DNA from: Methanobrevibacter ruminantium M1
GTDB taxonomy: Archaea > Methanobacteriota > Methanobacteria > Methanobacteriales > Methanobacteriaceae
NCBI RefSeq assembly: GCF_000024185.1
Contig: NC_013790.1
Span: forward strand, 2,293,001 to 2,357,000
Reading direction: 5' to 3'
DNA: 64,000 nucleotides
In this document: positions 1 through 9,634 of the stretch, one piece after another
Numbering within the stretch: the first letter of the stretch is position 1
How the letters are laid out: the number at the start of each line of letters is the position of its first letter
Program-made: the position numbers and the translations under genes
The notes under the pieces: model-generated
Database searches by the model: none
What the model saw: only the letters and a program-made list of their open reading frames with translations
Told to the model about the DNA's origin: nothing

Positions 1-241
1 CATCTATAAGAGGTCCGATGATGGACATTCTTCCCCTAACCCCTGAAGGGACTTCAATAGCTGCATACTTCAATCCGTTTATTGGGTCTTCCTCTGTAAT
101 GTTCATTGGAGGTGAATCAATCTCCGGGTCTTTTATCTTTTGTCTTATTTGTTTTTGAAGAGCTAAAGGAGCATGACCTTTTCTCTCAATCAAGTCAGCT
201 AAAATCAATGAATTTGGTGGATAAATAGCTACTTTTACCAT
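1..241 (-). CDS. mmp5: Methanogenesis marker protein 5 (partial, runs off the left edge)
   Basis: Only the first 80 codons are in the window; the gene continues past base 1. The protein opens [20 protein letters not shown] and continues with a segment rich in Pro, Asn and Gly. I match this to methanogenesis marker protein 5 from memory of the family and from its place after Mmp3 and Mmp6 on the same strand. Markers in this group are conserved in methanogens, and some belong to the machinery that modifies or activates methyl-coenzyme M reductase; the exact job of marker 5 is not fixed. The ATG is preceded by GAGGATGATATT, a good ribosome site. The gap to mmp6 is 122 bp. Confidence 0.7.
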   Translation of the reverse strand, partial: MVKVAIYPPNSLILADLIERKGHAPLALQKQIRQKIKDPEIDSPPMNITEEDPINGLKYAAIEVPSGVRGRMSIIGPLID

Positions 242-363
242 AATATCATCCTCATAATCATAATATAGAAAGTTTTTAATCGTTTTTAAATTTAAAATAA
301 TAAAGTGTTTTATCAAAATCAAACTTTAAATAATTTAAAACCATTAATAATCCCATAAACTTC

Positions 364-870
364 CTATTTGTTATCGTCCTCACTTTTTTCTTTTGAAGAA
401 CCTTCAGATTCTTCTAAAGCCTTATCTAAAACTTCTTTAAAGTAATCAACAGAAACAGGTTCTTTCTTCTCGATTTCCACATCTCTTGGATTTTTCAAGG
501 CCTCTCCAACATAGTCAAGAATTCTGAATTCCTTCTCCATTTGGTGGAATCCTTCCCTTGGCCCATACCTGTGGCCTCTGCATCTTCTTGGGTCACCTGG
601 AGCAAAACCTCTTTCCTTTGTAAAGATTCCGTAAGGATCCAATTTGCGAAGCTCTCTAATCGCTTGTCTGACATATTTGTCCTTGCCGCTGATCATTGCC
701 CCATAGCAAGTCCATTTTATTGTAAGTGGCAAGTTAAGCATATGCAGGAAGTTGACGACTTCGCTTTCGCTTACATTTGCCTTGGAACTTAAAATGATCA
801 TCCTTGTAGAAACTTCCGGATCCATGTCCTCCTTACCTAAATCTGGAGTTATACATAAATTTGCAGGCAT
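364..870 (-). CDS. mmp6: Methanogenesis marker protein 6
   Basis: A 168-aa protein found in methanogens. The N-terminal half is a compact alpha/beta region with the run LTIKWTCYGAMISG, followed by a basic segment (ERGFAPGDPRRCRGHRYGP) and a charged tail ending in Lys, Glu and Asp. This pattern and the position between Mmp3 and Mmp5 support marker protein 6. Its molecular role is not known; it may act with its neighbours on methyl-coenzyme M reductase. The start is well supported by AGGAGGAAAGATTT just before the ATG. The gene is 90 bp downstream of mmp3 and probably in the same transcript. The C-terminal 25 residues are low complexity and likely disordered. Confidence 0.8.
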   Translation of the reverse strand: MPANLCITPDLGKEDMDPEVSTRMIILSSKANVSESEVVNFLHMLNLPLTIKWTCYGAMISGKDKYVRQAIRELRKLDPYGIFTKERGFAPGDPRRCRGHRYGPREGFHQMEKEFRILDYVGEALKNPRDVEIEKKEPVSVDYFKEVLDKALEESEGSSKEKSEDDNK

Positions 871-960
871 AAATCTTTCCTCCTAATTCTCACCATAAAT
901 AATAAAGGTTTATTTCTAATTAAAACCTTAAATTAAGCATTATCTAAACCTTAAATAAGG

Positions 961-2511
961 TTATTCCTCATCGTAAACCTCATAAATATAAAGAGTGCTT
1001 CCATCCTTAAGCTTGTTCAAGCCTTCAATGTTTCCAACAACCTCACCTACAATGTTTGTAGCTGAGAATGCCTCACCAGTAGGTCCGAACTCATCAGTAT
1101 CGATTGTCCTTATACCAATAAGACCTAAGTTCTTCCTTGACATATTGGTTACAGCTATCTCACCGGCCTTTACAATATCTGTAGGGATATTCTCTGGAAT
1201 GAGTCCCTTGGATTCGTCAGTATCCCCATTGAACATGAACATGTTCATGTCGGGAACTGCAAAGTAGACCTTCAATGTGCCTACAGGCTTTTCTGCCAAT
1301 CCACTGATTTTCTCAAGATACCATCTGGTTCTTGGAGCCTTGTCAGTCAATTTGATCTTAACCAATTCATCGCTTGCAAGTCCGAAGGTGGTGACTTCCT
1401 TATTTTCCAGAATGTCAATGGTATTTTCAGGTGTCTGAATCACAACAATCGCATCGTCATCAAGGTTTCCGTCACGAACATGCTTTATTCCTAAAGATTG
1501 CATTTTTTCCTCTGCTTCCTTTTGAGTTAGCATCATAAGCATGATTCTTTCAGGATCGCTTAATACAGTAATGAAGTCTCCCTTTTTAGCGGTATCAAAG
1601 AGTTCCATACCTTGCTTGACTGTAGCAAGATTGGTATGGGTTTCAGCTCTGACCCTGTCCTCCCTATAGACATAGACTCTTCCTTTTCCGTTTCCTTCGC
1701 TTCTTAAGGTTACTGTTCCTCTCTTACGTTCACTTATCTCTTCAGCATCCTTAGTAAGACCATTTAATTCATAGAAACCTAAAAATGAGTTAGATTCAAA
1801 GTCAACCTGTATTTTGTTGTTTCTAATCAATGAGAACAGATGCTCAACTGATGCTGGAGACTTTGCATTTGGCTCTAAAAGAGCGTAGGTGAATAGCTGA
1901 TTTCCCTCTTCAAGAACTTCCTCAAGATTTGAGCCTCCTGTACTGTCGGTGACTGTGCTTCTCTCAATCACAGGCTCGATTGACAATATCTCATCATCAT
2001 CGGTAAGTGAGAACAATGTTCTTCTTCCTCCGATAATCCTTGCAAAGACTCCTCTGTCGCTGTATTTTGGAACTCCATATACATTTGAGTGATCGTCCTT
2101 TACAAAGATTATATGTGTGGCCTCCTTGGAAAAACCGGAGAGGCTTATTAAGACATCATTGTCAAAATACCTGAACTCATCATGAGACGGTTCAAAATTA
2201 GACTCTACCGGACCTATGGCCACTTCATTAGAGGTTTCCCAACGAACATTGTTGGAGCTGAAGAGAGAATAGTTTTCCTTGAAGAAATCAGTCAAAGGCT
2301 TTGATTTTTCAGAAACTTCCAATTCAATGAGAATACTTCCCTTAGGAGTCTTTATCTTATACTTAAGGACATTGCTTTGTATTTCGCTTTCTCCCTTGAT
2401 AAGGCAGACAATGCTTCCTTTCTTATAAGGCGCATTGGAAAGCTCTATAGCGTCCTTGATGGTAGATCCTTCAGGAATATCCACATCTTCTCCATTAATT
2501 TTTATTAGCAT
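961..2511 (-). CDS. mmp3: Methanogenesis marker protein 3
   Basis: About 516 aa, the usual size for marker protein 3 (also called UPF0288). It begins MLIKINGEDVDIPEGSTIKD, a ubiquitin-like or ThiS-like opening, and later has repeated beta-rich segments. Marker 3 is restricted to methanogens and methane oxidisers, and has been reported as part of the complex that activates methyl-coenzyme M reductase; that is family knowledge, not visible here. An upstream in-frame ATG at 2529 adds six residues but has no ribosome site, while the ATG at 2511 has AGAGG at the right spacing, so I chose 2511. It is the first gene of the mmp3-mmp6-mmp5 run. Confidence 0.85.
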   Translation of the reverse strand: MLIKINGEDVDIPEGSTIKDAIELSNAPYKKGSIVCLIKGESEIQSNVLKYKIKTPKGSILIELEVSEKSKPLTDFFKENYSLFSSNNVRWETSNEVAIGPVESNFEPSHDEFRYFDNDVLISLSGFSKEATHIIFVKDDHSNVYGVPKYSDRGVFARIIGGRRTLFSLTDDDEILSIEPVIERSTVTDSTGGSNLEEVLEEGNQLFTYALLEPNAKSPASVEHLFSLIRNNKIQVDFESNSFLGFYELNGLTKDAEEISERKRGTVTLRSEGNGKGRVYVYREDRVRAETHTNLATVKQGMELFDTAKKGDFITVLSDPERIMLMMLTQKEAEEKMQSLGIKHVRDGNLDDDAIVVIQTPENTIDILENKEVTTFGLASDELVKIKLTDKAPRTRWYLEKISGLAEKPVGTLKVYFAVPDMNMFMFNGDTDESKGLIPENIPTDIVKAGEIAVTNMSRKNLGLIGIRTIDTDEFGPTGEAFSATNIVGEVVGNIEGLNKLKDGSTLYIYEVYDEE

Positions 2512-2529
2512 AGGCTTGCCTCTTTTCAT

Positions 2530-3034
2530 TAATAAAATTTGTAATAATTATTATTCGATTAATCAGTAGTTTAAAAAGATTTAAAAATTGCATTTACAGT
2601 TTTAAACTACTGAAATATAAAAATAAGAATAAATGACCTTTTTAAAATAAATCTAAATAAAATAAGTTTTATTTTAATAGGCGAAAAAATATCCTTATTT
2701 ATATATATTAAATATATGTTTATTTCTAATTATATAAAATAGTTTTTAATTGATTTTGGATAATAATAAATAAATTAAAAGTATGATGCCTTAATAGGAA
2801 TTTCTTTAAGACATCCTCAAGCTTAAAAATAGATTAAAAATAATAATATTAATAAGTTTTAAAAAGAGAAATTATAAAAATAATTGCTAAATTCACAAAT
2901 ATAAAATAAGAATTGGAATAAGACTAAAAGCAATTAAAAAAAAAGCACAATTAAAAAAATAAATTAATAAATAAAAAAAAGGAATAAAACACCAAATAAA
3001 GAAAAAAATAAAAAAAAAGAATAAATCAAGAGAT
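2530..3034. other. Non-coding spacer between mmp3 and the ABC transporter
   Basis: Very AT-rich and without a credible reading frame. The part nearest the transporter (about 2935-3025) carries several A-runs on the plus strand, which are T-runs on the minus strand just after the ATPase gene and probably terminate it. The other end should hold the promoter of mmp3. Confidence 0.6.
2935..3025 (-). terminator. Oligo-T terminator cluster after the ABC transporter operon
   Basis: Read on the minus strand, this stretch directly after the ATPase stop has several runs of 6 to 9 T separated by short AT spacers. Archaeal RNA polymerase terminates on such T tracts without a hairpin. Confidence 0.5.
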
Positions 3035-3718
3035 TTATTCATAAAACTTGCCTAAGAACTCTTTCATTCTTTGATTGTCAGATGAGAATACCTCTTCAGG
3101 TGAGCCCTCTTCCACAATGACACCCTCATCCATGAAGATAATTGTATCAGAAACATTTCTAGCAAAGTTCATCTCGTGGGTAACAATCACCATAGTCATA
3201 TGCTCAGCTGCCAAGTCCTTTATTACAGCTAATATCTCTCCTGTAAGCTCAGGGTCAAGTGCAGAGGTAGGCTCGTCAAAGAACAATATATCCGGCTTCA
3301 TGCAAAGAGCCCTTGCAATGGATACTCTTTGCTGTTGACCACCAGACAATTCTGAAGGGTATGCATCTTCCTTATCAGAAAGCCCCATTTTCTTTAGAAG
3401 GTCTCTTGCATGCTCGTAAACTTCAGCCTTGTCTCTCTTTTGAACCTTTAGAGGTGCATTGGTAATATTCTTCATTACAGAATGATGTGGGAAAAGATTG
3501 AAGTTCTGGAACACCAATCCAAAGGTTCCGTCAAAATTGATCTCACCGCTGTCCTCTGTCTCAAGGTCTGTTATGCATCTTAGCAATGTGGACTTACCGG
3601 ATCCGGATGGACCTATGATTGACAATACCTCACCCTTTTCAACGGAAAAGGAGATATCCTTCAAGACCACATTGTCTCCAAAGCTTTTCTTAAGATTCTT
3701 AACTTCCAATAAACTCAT
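3035..3718 (-). CDS. Polar amino acid ABC transporter, ATP-binding protein
   Basis: 227-aa ABC ATPase of the GlnQ/HisP type, the cytoplasmic motor for the permease and binding protein encoded upstream. The Walker A motif is GPSGSGKST, the signature is [15 protein letters not shown], Walker B is [13 protein letters not shown], and the switch His lies in [10 protein letters not shown]. The length fits the family. A longer frame uses a TTG at 3727, but the ATG at 3718 (MSLLEVKNL) matches family N termini and follows GAGTTGAT, so I use it. The substrate is probably a polar or charged amino acid; the sequence does not fix which. The gap to the permease gene is 36 bp. Confidence 0.93.
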   Translation of the reverse strand: MSLLEVKNLKKSFGDNVVLKDISFSVEKGEVLSIIGPSGSGKSTLLRCITDLETEDSGEINFDGTFGLVFQNFNLFPHHSVMKNITNAPLKVQKRDKAEVYEHARDLLKKMGLSDKEDAYPSELSGGQQQRVSIARALCMKPDILFFDEPTSALDPELTGEILAVIKDLAAEHMTMVIVTHEMNFARNVSDTIIFMDEGVIVEEGSPEEVFSSDNQRMKEFLGKFYE

Positions 3719-3754
3719 TAAAATCAACTCTTAATAAAATATCTGATATCTCCC

Positions 3755-4408
3755 CTATGTATCGTAATAATCCAATCTCTTTTCAAAGCGTTCCATAATA
3801 ATTGCCACAAGCGCATTGAATACATAATAGAATCCACCTGCAATCAGCAATGCTGAAATGGAAGCTTCAGCTGCTGCAATCTGCTTTGCAACTGTAAACA
3901 TCTCTGGAATTGCAAGCACAAAGGAAAGTGAAGTGTCCTTTACAAGAGTGATTACCTCATTTGTAATTGATGGAAGCACTATCTTTACCACTTGAGGCAA
4001 GATGATTATAAAGAATGTTTGAACTCTGGTATATCCCAATACCTGTGCAGCTTCATATTGTCCGTTTGGAATGGATTCGATTCCTCCACGGAAGATCTCT
4101 GCAAAGTAAGCCGCATAGTTGATGGTGAAAGCAATTATAACTGCAATCATCCTGTAATCCCTTGAAAGTGTCATTCCGAATATATAATATGGACCAAAGA
4201 ATACAACAATCAGCTGCAGCATCAATGGAGTTCCTCTCATGATAGAAATATAAGCCTTCATAAACCATTGAAGTGGCTTGAAGCTGCTCATTCTTCCAGC
4301 AGCCACTGCCAAACCAAGTGGAATGGAAAACAGCAATGTAAGAAGGAATATTTCAATGGAGGTTCCCATACCCCATAATAATTCTTCTAAAATTTTACTT
4401 AATAACAT
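3755..4408 (-). CDS. Amino acid ABC transporter permease
   Basis: 217-aa inner-membrane permease of the HisM/GlnP type with about five hydrophobic spans. The EAA loop that contacts the ATPase is visible near the middle (FRGGIESIPNGQYEAAQVLG), which is diagnostic. It probably works as a homodimer, since only one permease gene is present. The ATG follows GGGGAGAAATTAA. It lies 281 bp downstream of the binding-protein gene, and that gap holds a strong terminator hairpin, so the permease and ATPase are probably made in smaller amounts than the binding protein. Confidence 0.92.
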   Translation of the reverse strand: MLLSKILEELLWGMGTSIEIFLLTLLFSIPLGLAVAAGRMSSFKPLQWFMKAYISIMRGTPLMLQLIVVFFGPYYIFGMTLSRDYRMIAVIIAFTINYAAYFAEIFRGGIESIPNGQYEAAQVLGYTRVQTFFIIILPQVVKIVLPSITNEVITLVKDTSLSFVLAIPEMFTVAKQIAAAEASISALLIAGGFYYVFNALVAIIMERFEKRLDYYDT

Positions 4409-4454
4409 TTAATTTCTCCCCAAAAAATAAACATAAAAACAATAATTGTTTAAT

Positions 4455-4529
4455 AATAAGCCATAGGGCAAATAAGAGCCATTAGTTAAAAAAAACCCAA
4501 GATCATTAAAAAGAATGTAATGGCTTATT
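4455..4529 (-). other. Inverted repeat upstream of the permease gene
   Basis: The arms aataagccat (4455-4464) and atggcttatt (4520-4529) are perfectly complementary over 10 bp and enclose 55 nt. It lies between the terminator hairpin and the permease start, so it could be a leader structure. Function unknown. Confidence 0.35.
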
Positions 4530-4635
4530 AAATAAACTTAAATAAATCATTTAAATAGTTAAAATAATTCAAATAATTTATTTAAACTTATCTAAAAATA
4601 GAAAACACCTTAAACAAGTTAAAAGGCTTTATAAA

Positions 4636-4676
4636 ATAAAAAAAAAAGTTTATACATAATAATTATGCATAAACTT
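4636..4676 (-). terminator. Intrinsic terminator-like hairpin after the binding-protein gene
   Basis: On the minus strand, 13 nt after the stop codon, a 14-bp stem (4663-4676 with 4646-4659, one G-U pair, 3-nt loop) is followed by about ten T. This is a textbook partial terminator that can raise binding-protein mRNA over the downstream permease and ATPase. Confidence 0.75.
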
Positions 4677-4689
4677 AAATACTATTTAC

Positions 4690-5514
4690 TTATTTTTGAA
4701 TAAGAGCGCCAGGAACTCCGTAGGTGTCGTACTTTTGTGCGAGTTTTTCTACAGTTCCGTCTTCAAACATTTCGTCTAAAGTTTTTTGGACTTGATCTTT
4801 TAATTGGTCATTTCCTTTCTTGAAACCGATACCGTATTGTTCAGATGAGATTTCTTCATCTAACATTTTGTATTGGTCGCTTCCTTTTTGGCTGATTTGG
4901 TATTGAGCTACACCAATATCAATAGCTACAGCATCACATGCACCGGTTTCTAAATCCATAAATGCAGTGTTATAGTCAGCAACTTGAGTTAAGTCTTTAA
5001 AGGTGTCAGCTAAGGTTTTGTTGTCCCCTTCAAGAGCTGCTAAAGCAGATGAATCTTTTTGGGTTTCTACAATCTTACCATCTAAGTCAGCTAAACTGTT
5101 AATACCGGAATCTGTTTTTACAACAACAACTTGCTTGTTGTCAATGTATGGTTCAGACCAGGTGTAGTCGTCTTCTCTACCGTTGATGGTAAATCCGTTC
5201 CAAATACAGTCAATTGAACCAGAGTCCAATTCGCTGTCTTTAGCATCCCAGTCTATTGGCTGTTTTACTAAAGTCCAGTTGTTTCTGTCACATACTTCTT
5301 GAGCTAAGTCTAAGTCAAATCCTACATATTCCCCGTTATCGTCTTTGTATCCGTATGGAGGGAATTCTGCATCAAAACCGACAATAAAAGTATTGTCATC
5401 ATTAGTAGCAGTTCCATCGCCACCTAAAAAGTCTAAGAAACCTGCGCTGGATGCGCCGATGACTAAGAATGCTAATAATGCAATTCCTAAAATAATTGCT
5501 ATTTTTTTCTTCAT
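4690..5514 (-). CDS. Amino acid ABC transporter, substrate-binding protein
   Basis: 274-aa secreted binding protein of the type-2 periplasmic family (SBP_bac_3). An N-terminal signal or anchor of about 25 residues (MKKKIAIILGIALLAFLV) is followed by a low-complexity linker and the family opening FIVGFDAEFPPYGY with GFDLDLAQEV. No Cys lipobox is present, so it may be held by the uncleaved N-terminal helix. It captures an amino acid outside the membrane and hands it to the permease encoded downstream. A GTG at 5520 gives two more residues, but the ATG at 5514 follows GGTGTGAAT and is preferred. A palindrome and a TATA-like site lie just upstream. Confidence 0.9.
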   Translation of the reverse strand: MKKKIAIILGIALLAFLVIGASSAGFLDFLGGDGTATNDDNTFIVGFDAEFPPYGYKDDNGEYVGFDLDLAQEVCDRNNWTLVKQPIDWDAKDSELDSGSIDCIWNGFTINGREDDYTWSEPYIDNKQVVVVKTDSGINSLADLDGKIVETQKDSSALAALEGDNKTLADTFKDLTQVADYNTAFMDLETGACDAVAIDIGVAQYQISQKGSDQYKMLDEEISSEQYGIGFKKGNDQLKDQVQKTLDEMFEDGTVEKLAQKYDTYGVPGALIQK

Positions 5515-5535
5515 ATTCACACCATAAATATTTTT

Positions 5536-5557
5536 AATTTATAATATATTATAAATT
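5536..5557 (-). promoter_or_regulatory. 22-bp perfect palindrome upstream of the binding-protein gene
   Basis: Bases 5536-5557 read the same on both strands, 22 nt before the ATG and downstream of a TATA-like site. It could be an operator. It is made only of A and T, so chance is a real alternative. Confidence 0.35.
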
Positions 5558-5580
5558 AGATGAAAAGAAAAAATCTAATC

Positions 5581-5594
5581 TATATAAATATTTA
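5581..5594 (-). promoter_or_regulatory. TATA-like element of the ABC transporter operon
   Basis: Minus strand TAAATATTTATATA about 67-80 nt before the ATG at 5514. Archaeal spacing would put the transcription start near 5556, inside the palindrome. In such AT-rich DNA this is a suggestion only. Confidence 0.35.
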
Positions 5595-6045
5595 AGAAAA
5601 TCATATTATATAAAATAGTGTTATTTATTCAAAAAAATATCAGAAATCAACGCAAAAAGGCAAGTTATGAACAAAAAAAGCCAATTAAATAAATAAATAT
5701 TGTTTAAATTTTAATAAATTATAAAATCAGTTTAATTTTAAATGAAATTATAAAACAATATTATAAAAAAAATTAATAAAAATAGAAAATATAGTAAAAA
5801 TTAGTTTTATATCATTAAAACAATTTTTAATCTTTAAAAAAGTTAGATAATTAAAGAACTGTGAATCAAAATAAAAGAAAATAAAGAAAAAATAGAGGAC
5901 TTTAATAAAAATAAAGAGTTTTAAACTAATTTTTTAAAAAAAGTTTAAAAACACTAACAACATATAGGCATAAAAACTTATCTTGAAAATGAACATAACA
6001 TAAATGTTTCAATCATGAGAAAGTGTGAAATTGCCCAAATAAAAA
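5595..6045. other. Non-coding AT-rich spacer
   Basis: About 450 bp between the ABC transporter promoter and the end of mmp2. I see no reading frame, repeat or RNA in it. The part next to mmp2 has short A-runs that would be terminator T-runs for that gene. Confidence 0.5.
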
Positions 6046-7023
6046 TTAATTGCCTAAGACAAGAACAGGATTCTTCCTTTGATCAAATAGAACAGCTTCC
6101 TCATCACCTGATTTTAAAACAAGCATCTTATCCTCAATCACATCTCCAACCACTGCAACTTCAAAGGAGTAAGGACTAAGTCTATCAATAATCTCCTGAC
6201 AGTTTTCCTCCTTGGCAGTCATTACAAAGGCAGCTCCAGGATAAGCCATCAGCCATTCCTCCCAAGAGACATCAGGATTTCTAGGAATCCTCTCAAGCTC
6301 TACAAATGCTCCAACACCAGATGCCTCAAGCAACATTTCCAAAGTTCCAAGGGTTCCAGGATTGCTAATGTCCTTTCCAGCAGTTGGCAAATGAGCTTCA
6401 GCTATCTCCTGCATAACAGAAATCTGATCTTGAACCAGCTTTGCATCCTTTTCATATGTGGTGTCCCAATTCAAGACAAACTGAGGATGCTGCCTGCCGT
6501 CAGTGTCAATGGCTACAATAACCTTATCTCCTACATTAGCACCAGCGGAAGTAATTAGAGAATCCTTTTTAGCAATTCCCGCAATTGCCACATCCAATGA
6601 ATTGAATTCGGCATCAGGGTGAAGGTGCCCTCCAACCATTGGAACATTGAACTTGCGGCAGCCGTCTACAATTCCCTGAAGAACCCCATCATAGATTTCA
6701 TCATCATTAATGGATAATGTATTTACCATGGCGATAGGCCTACCTCCCATTGCAGCAATGTCGTTAACATTAACAAGAACAGAGCAGTAGCCTGCCCAAT
6801 AAGGATTGACACTCATTAACTGTCCCCAGATTCCATCGGCGGCAAGTAGAACAACCTGACCATTTCCAATATCGATTGCAGATGCATCGTCTCCAAAGTC
6901 AAGAAGAACATCTCCAGAGATATTATAAGTTTCGCTTAAAGCCTTTGTAACCTTTTCTATTGAATTTTTCCTACTTACACCAATAAACTCTTGAAGTGAT
7001 TTAACAAGCTCATTAAAATTCAT
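6046..7023 (-). CDS. mmp2: Methanogenesis marker protein 2 (AIR synthase-related)
   Basis: 325-aa protein of the PurM / selenophosphate synthetase / ThiL superfamily. The N-terminal ATP-binding half shows [19 protein letters not shown] and [13 protein letters not shown], the metal-ATP motifs of the fold, and MVGGHLHPD follows. Within that superfamily, this overall sequence and the methanogen setting point to methanogenesis marker 2, whose substrate is unknown. It could activate a carboxylate or phosphorylate a cofactor precursor. It has its own ribosome site (AAGGTGTAAGA before ATG) and stands alone, separated by about 250 bp from the upstream broken gene. Confidence 0.85.
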   Translation of the reverse strand: MNFNELVKSLQEFIGVSRKNSIEKVTKALSETYNISGDVLLDFGDDASAIDIGNGQVVLLAADGIWGQLMSVNPYWAGYCSVLVNVNDIAAMGGRPIAMVNTLSINDDEIYDGVLQGIVDGCRKFNVPMVGGHLHPDAEFNSLDVAIAGIAKKDSLITSAGANVGDKVIVAIDTDGRQHPQFVLNWDTTYEKDAKLVQDQISVMQEIAEAHLPTAGKDISNPGTLGTLEMLLEASGVGAFVELERIPRNPDVSWEEWLMAYPGAAFVMTAKEENCQEIIDRLSPYSFEVAVVGDVIEDKMLVLKSGDEEAVLFDQRKNPVLVLGN

Positions 7024-7275
7024 TCTTACACCTTAAAATGTCTAAAAATAATTTGGTTTTAAAAAATAAATGTTTTTGTATGTATTAATTGTAAAATAAA
7101 TAATAAATTATAATAATTATAAATTGAATAAAAATTGAATTAAATTTAATGAAAATAATTGAAATCAAAGGTCTAAAATCAAATAATAAATCTAAATTAA
7201 AAAAATTAAAACCAAATAACTTAAAACCGAATAATAAATTTAAATTAAATAATTGAAATCTTTAAATTAATTTAA

Positions 7276-9377
7276 TTATTCAGAATCATCTGATTCCTCA
7301 TCAGGATCTCCAAATTCTTCTTTAATGTATTCTGCCCATCCATCAGATTCATCTATTTCCTCTGAATCTTCAGAATCATTGGAAACAGATTCTTCAATAT
7401 CTTCAGTTAAAACTTCATCTGAAGATTCTTCATTAACTATAGGCCCTGAATATTCTTCAATATACTCCTCTTCAATATAAACTTCTTCAATAGGGGCATC
7501 TTCATAAATATCTTCTAAAGAATCATCATGTTCAACAAAAAATCTCTTCTAATGGAGCATCCTCATAAACAATCTCTTCATTAGGCTCATGCTCAACAAA
7601 AATCTCTTCTACAGGAGCATCCTCATAAACAATATTTTCATTAGGCTCATGCTCAACAATAATCTCATCTATAGAGCCGTCATCATGCTCAACAAAAATC
7701 TCCTCAACAGACTCATGCTCTACATAAATATCATCATCAGAATCATGCTCCACAAAGATCTCCTCTACAGGAACATCATCATATTCAATATAAACTTCCT
7801 CTAAAGGAACTTCACCATCCTCAATATAGACCTCTTCAACTAAAGAGCCGTCCTCATCCACATAAATCTCATTAGAGCCCTCATAGCTGCCATACTCCAG
7901 CTCTTGAATAAAGTCATCCAAGTCTTCAAATTCATAGTCCTCTTCAACGAATCCTTCATAGCTATTGACCACATTATATTCGTGGTCCTTTTCAACAAAG
8001 CTTGGAACGACTTCCTTAATGCTCTCAATGACATAAGACTTGAATACATTAAACATGATTGACTTAAAGTTCTCAGGAGAGTCTGCCTCCTCATCAAAAG
8101 GAATCTCCAAGGTGTCCTTAGAGAGGAAAAGCTTATCATGAATGTGATGGCCCAGCAATGTCATCAAAGCCTGAAGCCACTTCAATGATTGTTGACTTCT
8201 CATTTACAAATCCGTTTTCAACGACCTTATCCAAGTCTCCATCGGTTATTCCAATTATTGGAATATCAAAACGATAAAGAATATCTGAGGCCACAAGGGA
8301 AGTATCATCCCCTATTGTAACAACCAAATCAAAGTCCTTGAACTTATAGATGTCATAAGCTGCATGATCCACATAAGCAACCTTAAAGGAATAGTCATCT
8401 TCTGAAATCTCACCTGAATAGATATGCCTTTCTGTATCCTTAAGTGAAATGTCCTTATTTGATAAGACTCTCGGATTTACATCATCAGACTTTCTAAGAA
8501 GACCTGTTTTAACTATGACCCTCTCCAGATCAACAGGACCTAGCTTTTCAAGTCCGTGATACTTAATAGTTCCATTTATAATGTCGGCAATCAATCCGTC
8601 ACGGGCAACCAAGACAATGGAATCTCCATTGGAATAGCCTACAACTATGCCGTTTATGAAGATGTTCTCATCAGGGCTTACTCCATGAATCTTACGGTAG
8701 GTGTAATGGCTGATGTCATAATCATCATATGAACGTAATATTTTCTCAATGTCCTCTTCATCTTTCCTTTCCTGATTATTGGAGAAATAATTGGATACGA
8801 CTTCCTCTGGTGTGACTTCTACTAAATTTAAGGAAGTTTTTAAATGATCGAATAATTCTTCAAAGTTAAAGGATAATGATTCCACCATATTCTTCTTTCC
8901 CAATCCCAATTTGAATCTGCCTTTACGGCTTTTGCTTAGCTGCTCATTCAATTCTGTATTCCAGCTGATTATTGAGCCGTCCTCTTCTCCAGGACGTTCA
9001 ATTTGAATTACAGGAACGCTTGCATCATATAAAGGCTTATGATTGGTAGCAAGATAATCCTCATTTGAAATCTGCTTAAAGTAATGGTTGAAAACCTTAT
9101 ATCCAAAGACTCTGCCAGTTTCAGGGGACTTTCCATAATTCAATAGGAAGATTATATCAACACCTTCCCTATTGAAGAGTTCCAAAGATTGGCTAGGGAG
9201 TAATTTTAAGGATATGTCTATGGCATCCTCTAAAGCAGCGTCAATAACTGCAGTCCTGCCCATAGTTCCGCCTAAACGACAATGGACATTTCCATAATTA
9301 GATAAAATATCAATAATTTTTATAGCCCAGCCAGAATCTATGATTCCGGGGCCATGTACAACAACTCCAATTTCCAT
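7276..9377 (-). pseudogene. DUF2117 protein with long acidic repeat tail, interrupted by two frameshifts
   Basis: Residues 1 to about 410 are a DUF2117 domain (MEIGVVVHGPGIIDSGWAIK, then LGGTMGRTAVIDAALED), a methanogen family of unknown function. The frame ends early at 8136, but the neighbouring frame continues with matching sequence (HIHDKLFLSKDTLEIPF) if one base in GGGCC (8149-8153) is removed. A second extra base in the A-run 7537-7542 cuts the repeat tail; past it the acidic frame continues to a stop at 7276. Removing both bases gives exactly 700 codons. The tail is a long Glu/Asp-rich repeat array (EEIFVEHE, EIVYEDAP and variants), probably disordered. The start ATG at 9377 follows GGTGTG; a TTG at 9389 is less likely. 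Either real decay or two assembly errors. Confidence 0.75.
7540..7860 (-). repeat. Acidic peptide-coding repeats in the DUF2117 gene tail
   Basis: Degenerate units of about 8 to 20 codons encode EEIFVEHE / EEIVYEDAP / DIYVEHES variants. Two longer units near 7560-7660 are almost identical at the DNA level. Such arrays slip easily, which fits the nearby frameshift. Confidence 0.8.
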
Positions 9378-9634
9378 ATTGCACACCAAATATAGTTTAG
9401 TAGTTTTTTGAATTGATTAAATCGAAAATTCAGTCTTTTGAATGATTTAATCAAATTTTTGTCTTTTATAGTTTCTCAAAATTGAATAAAAATTCGTATT
9501 CTATAGTTATAAATGCTTAAATAAGTATAATAAAAACACAATTTTTAAAATAGCAATTAATATGCCATTGTTCTTAAAAATAAAAAATTCAACCCATTGT
9601 TCTTAAAATATAAAAAGTTCATCAATTATTTAAA

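Noticed and set aside
541-792. 83-aa plus-strand frame across mmp6
   Set aside because: Antisense shadow of mmp6, which has family-like sequence and a ribosome site.
7589-8139. Frames opposite or out of phase with the DUF2117 repeat tail
   Set aside because: Shadows of the acidic repeats; low-complexity Met/Leu/Arg-rich or Asn/Ile-rich products without ribosome sites.
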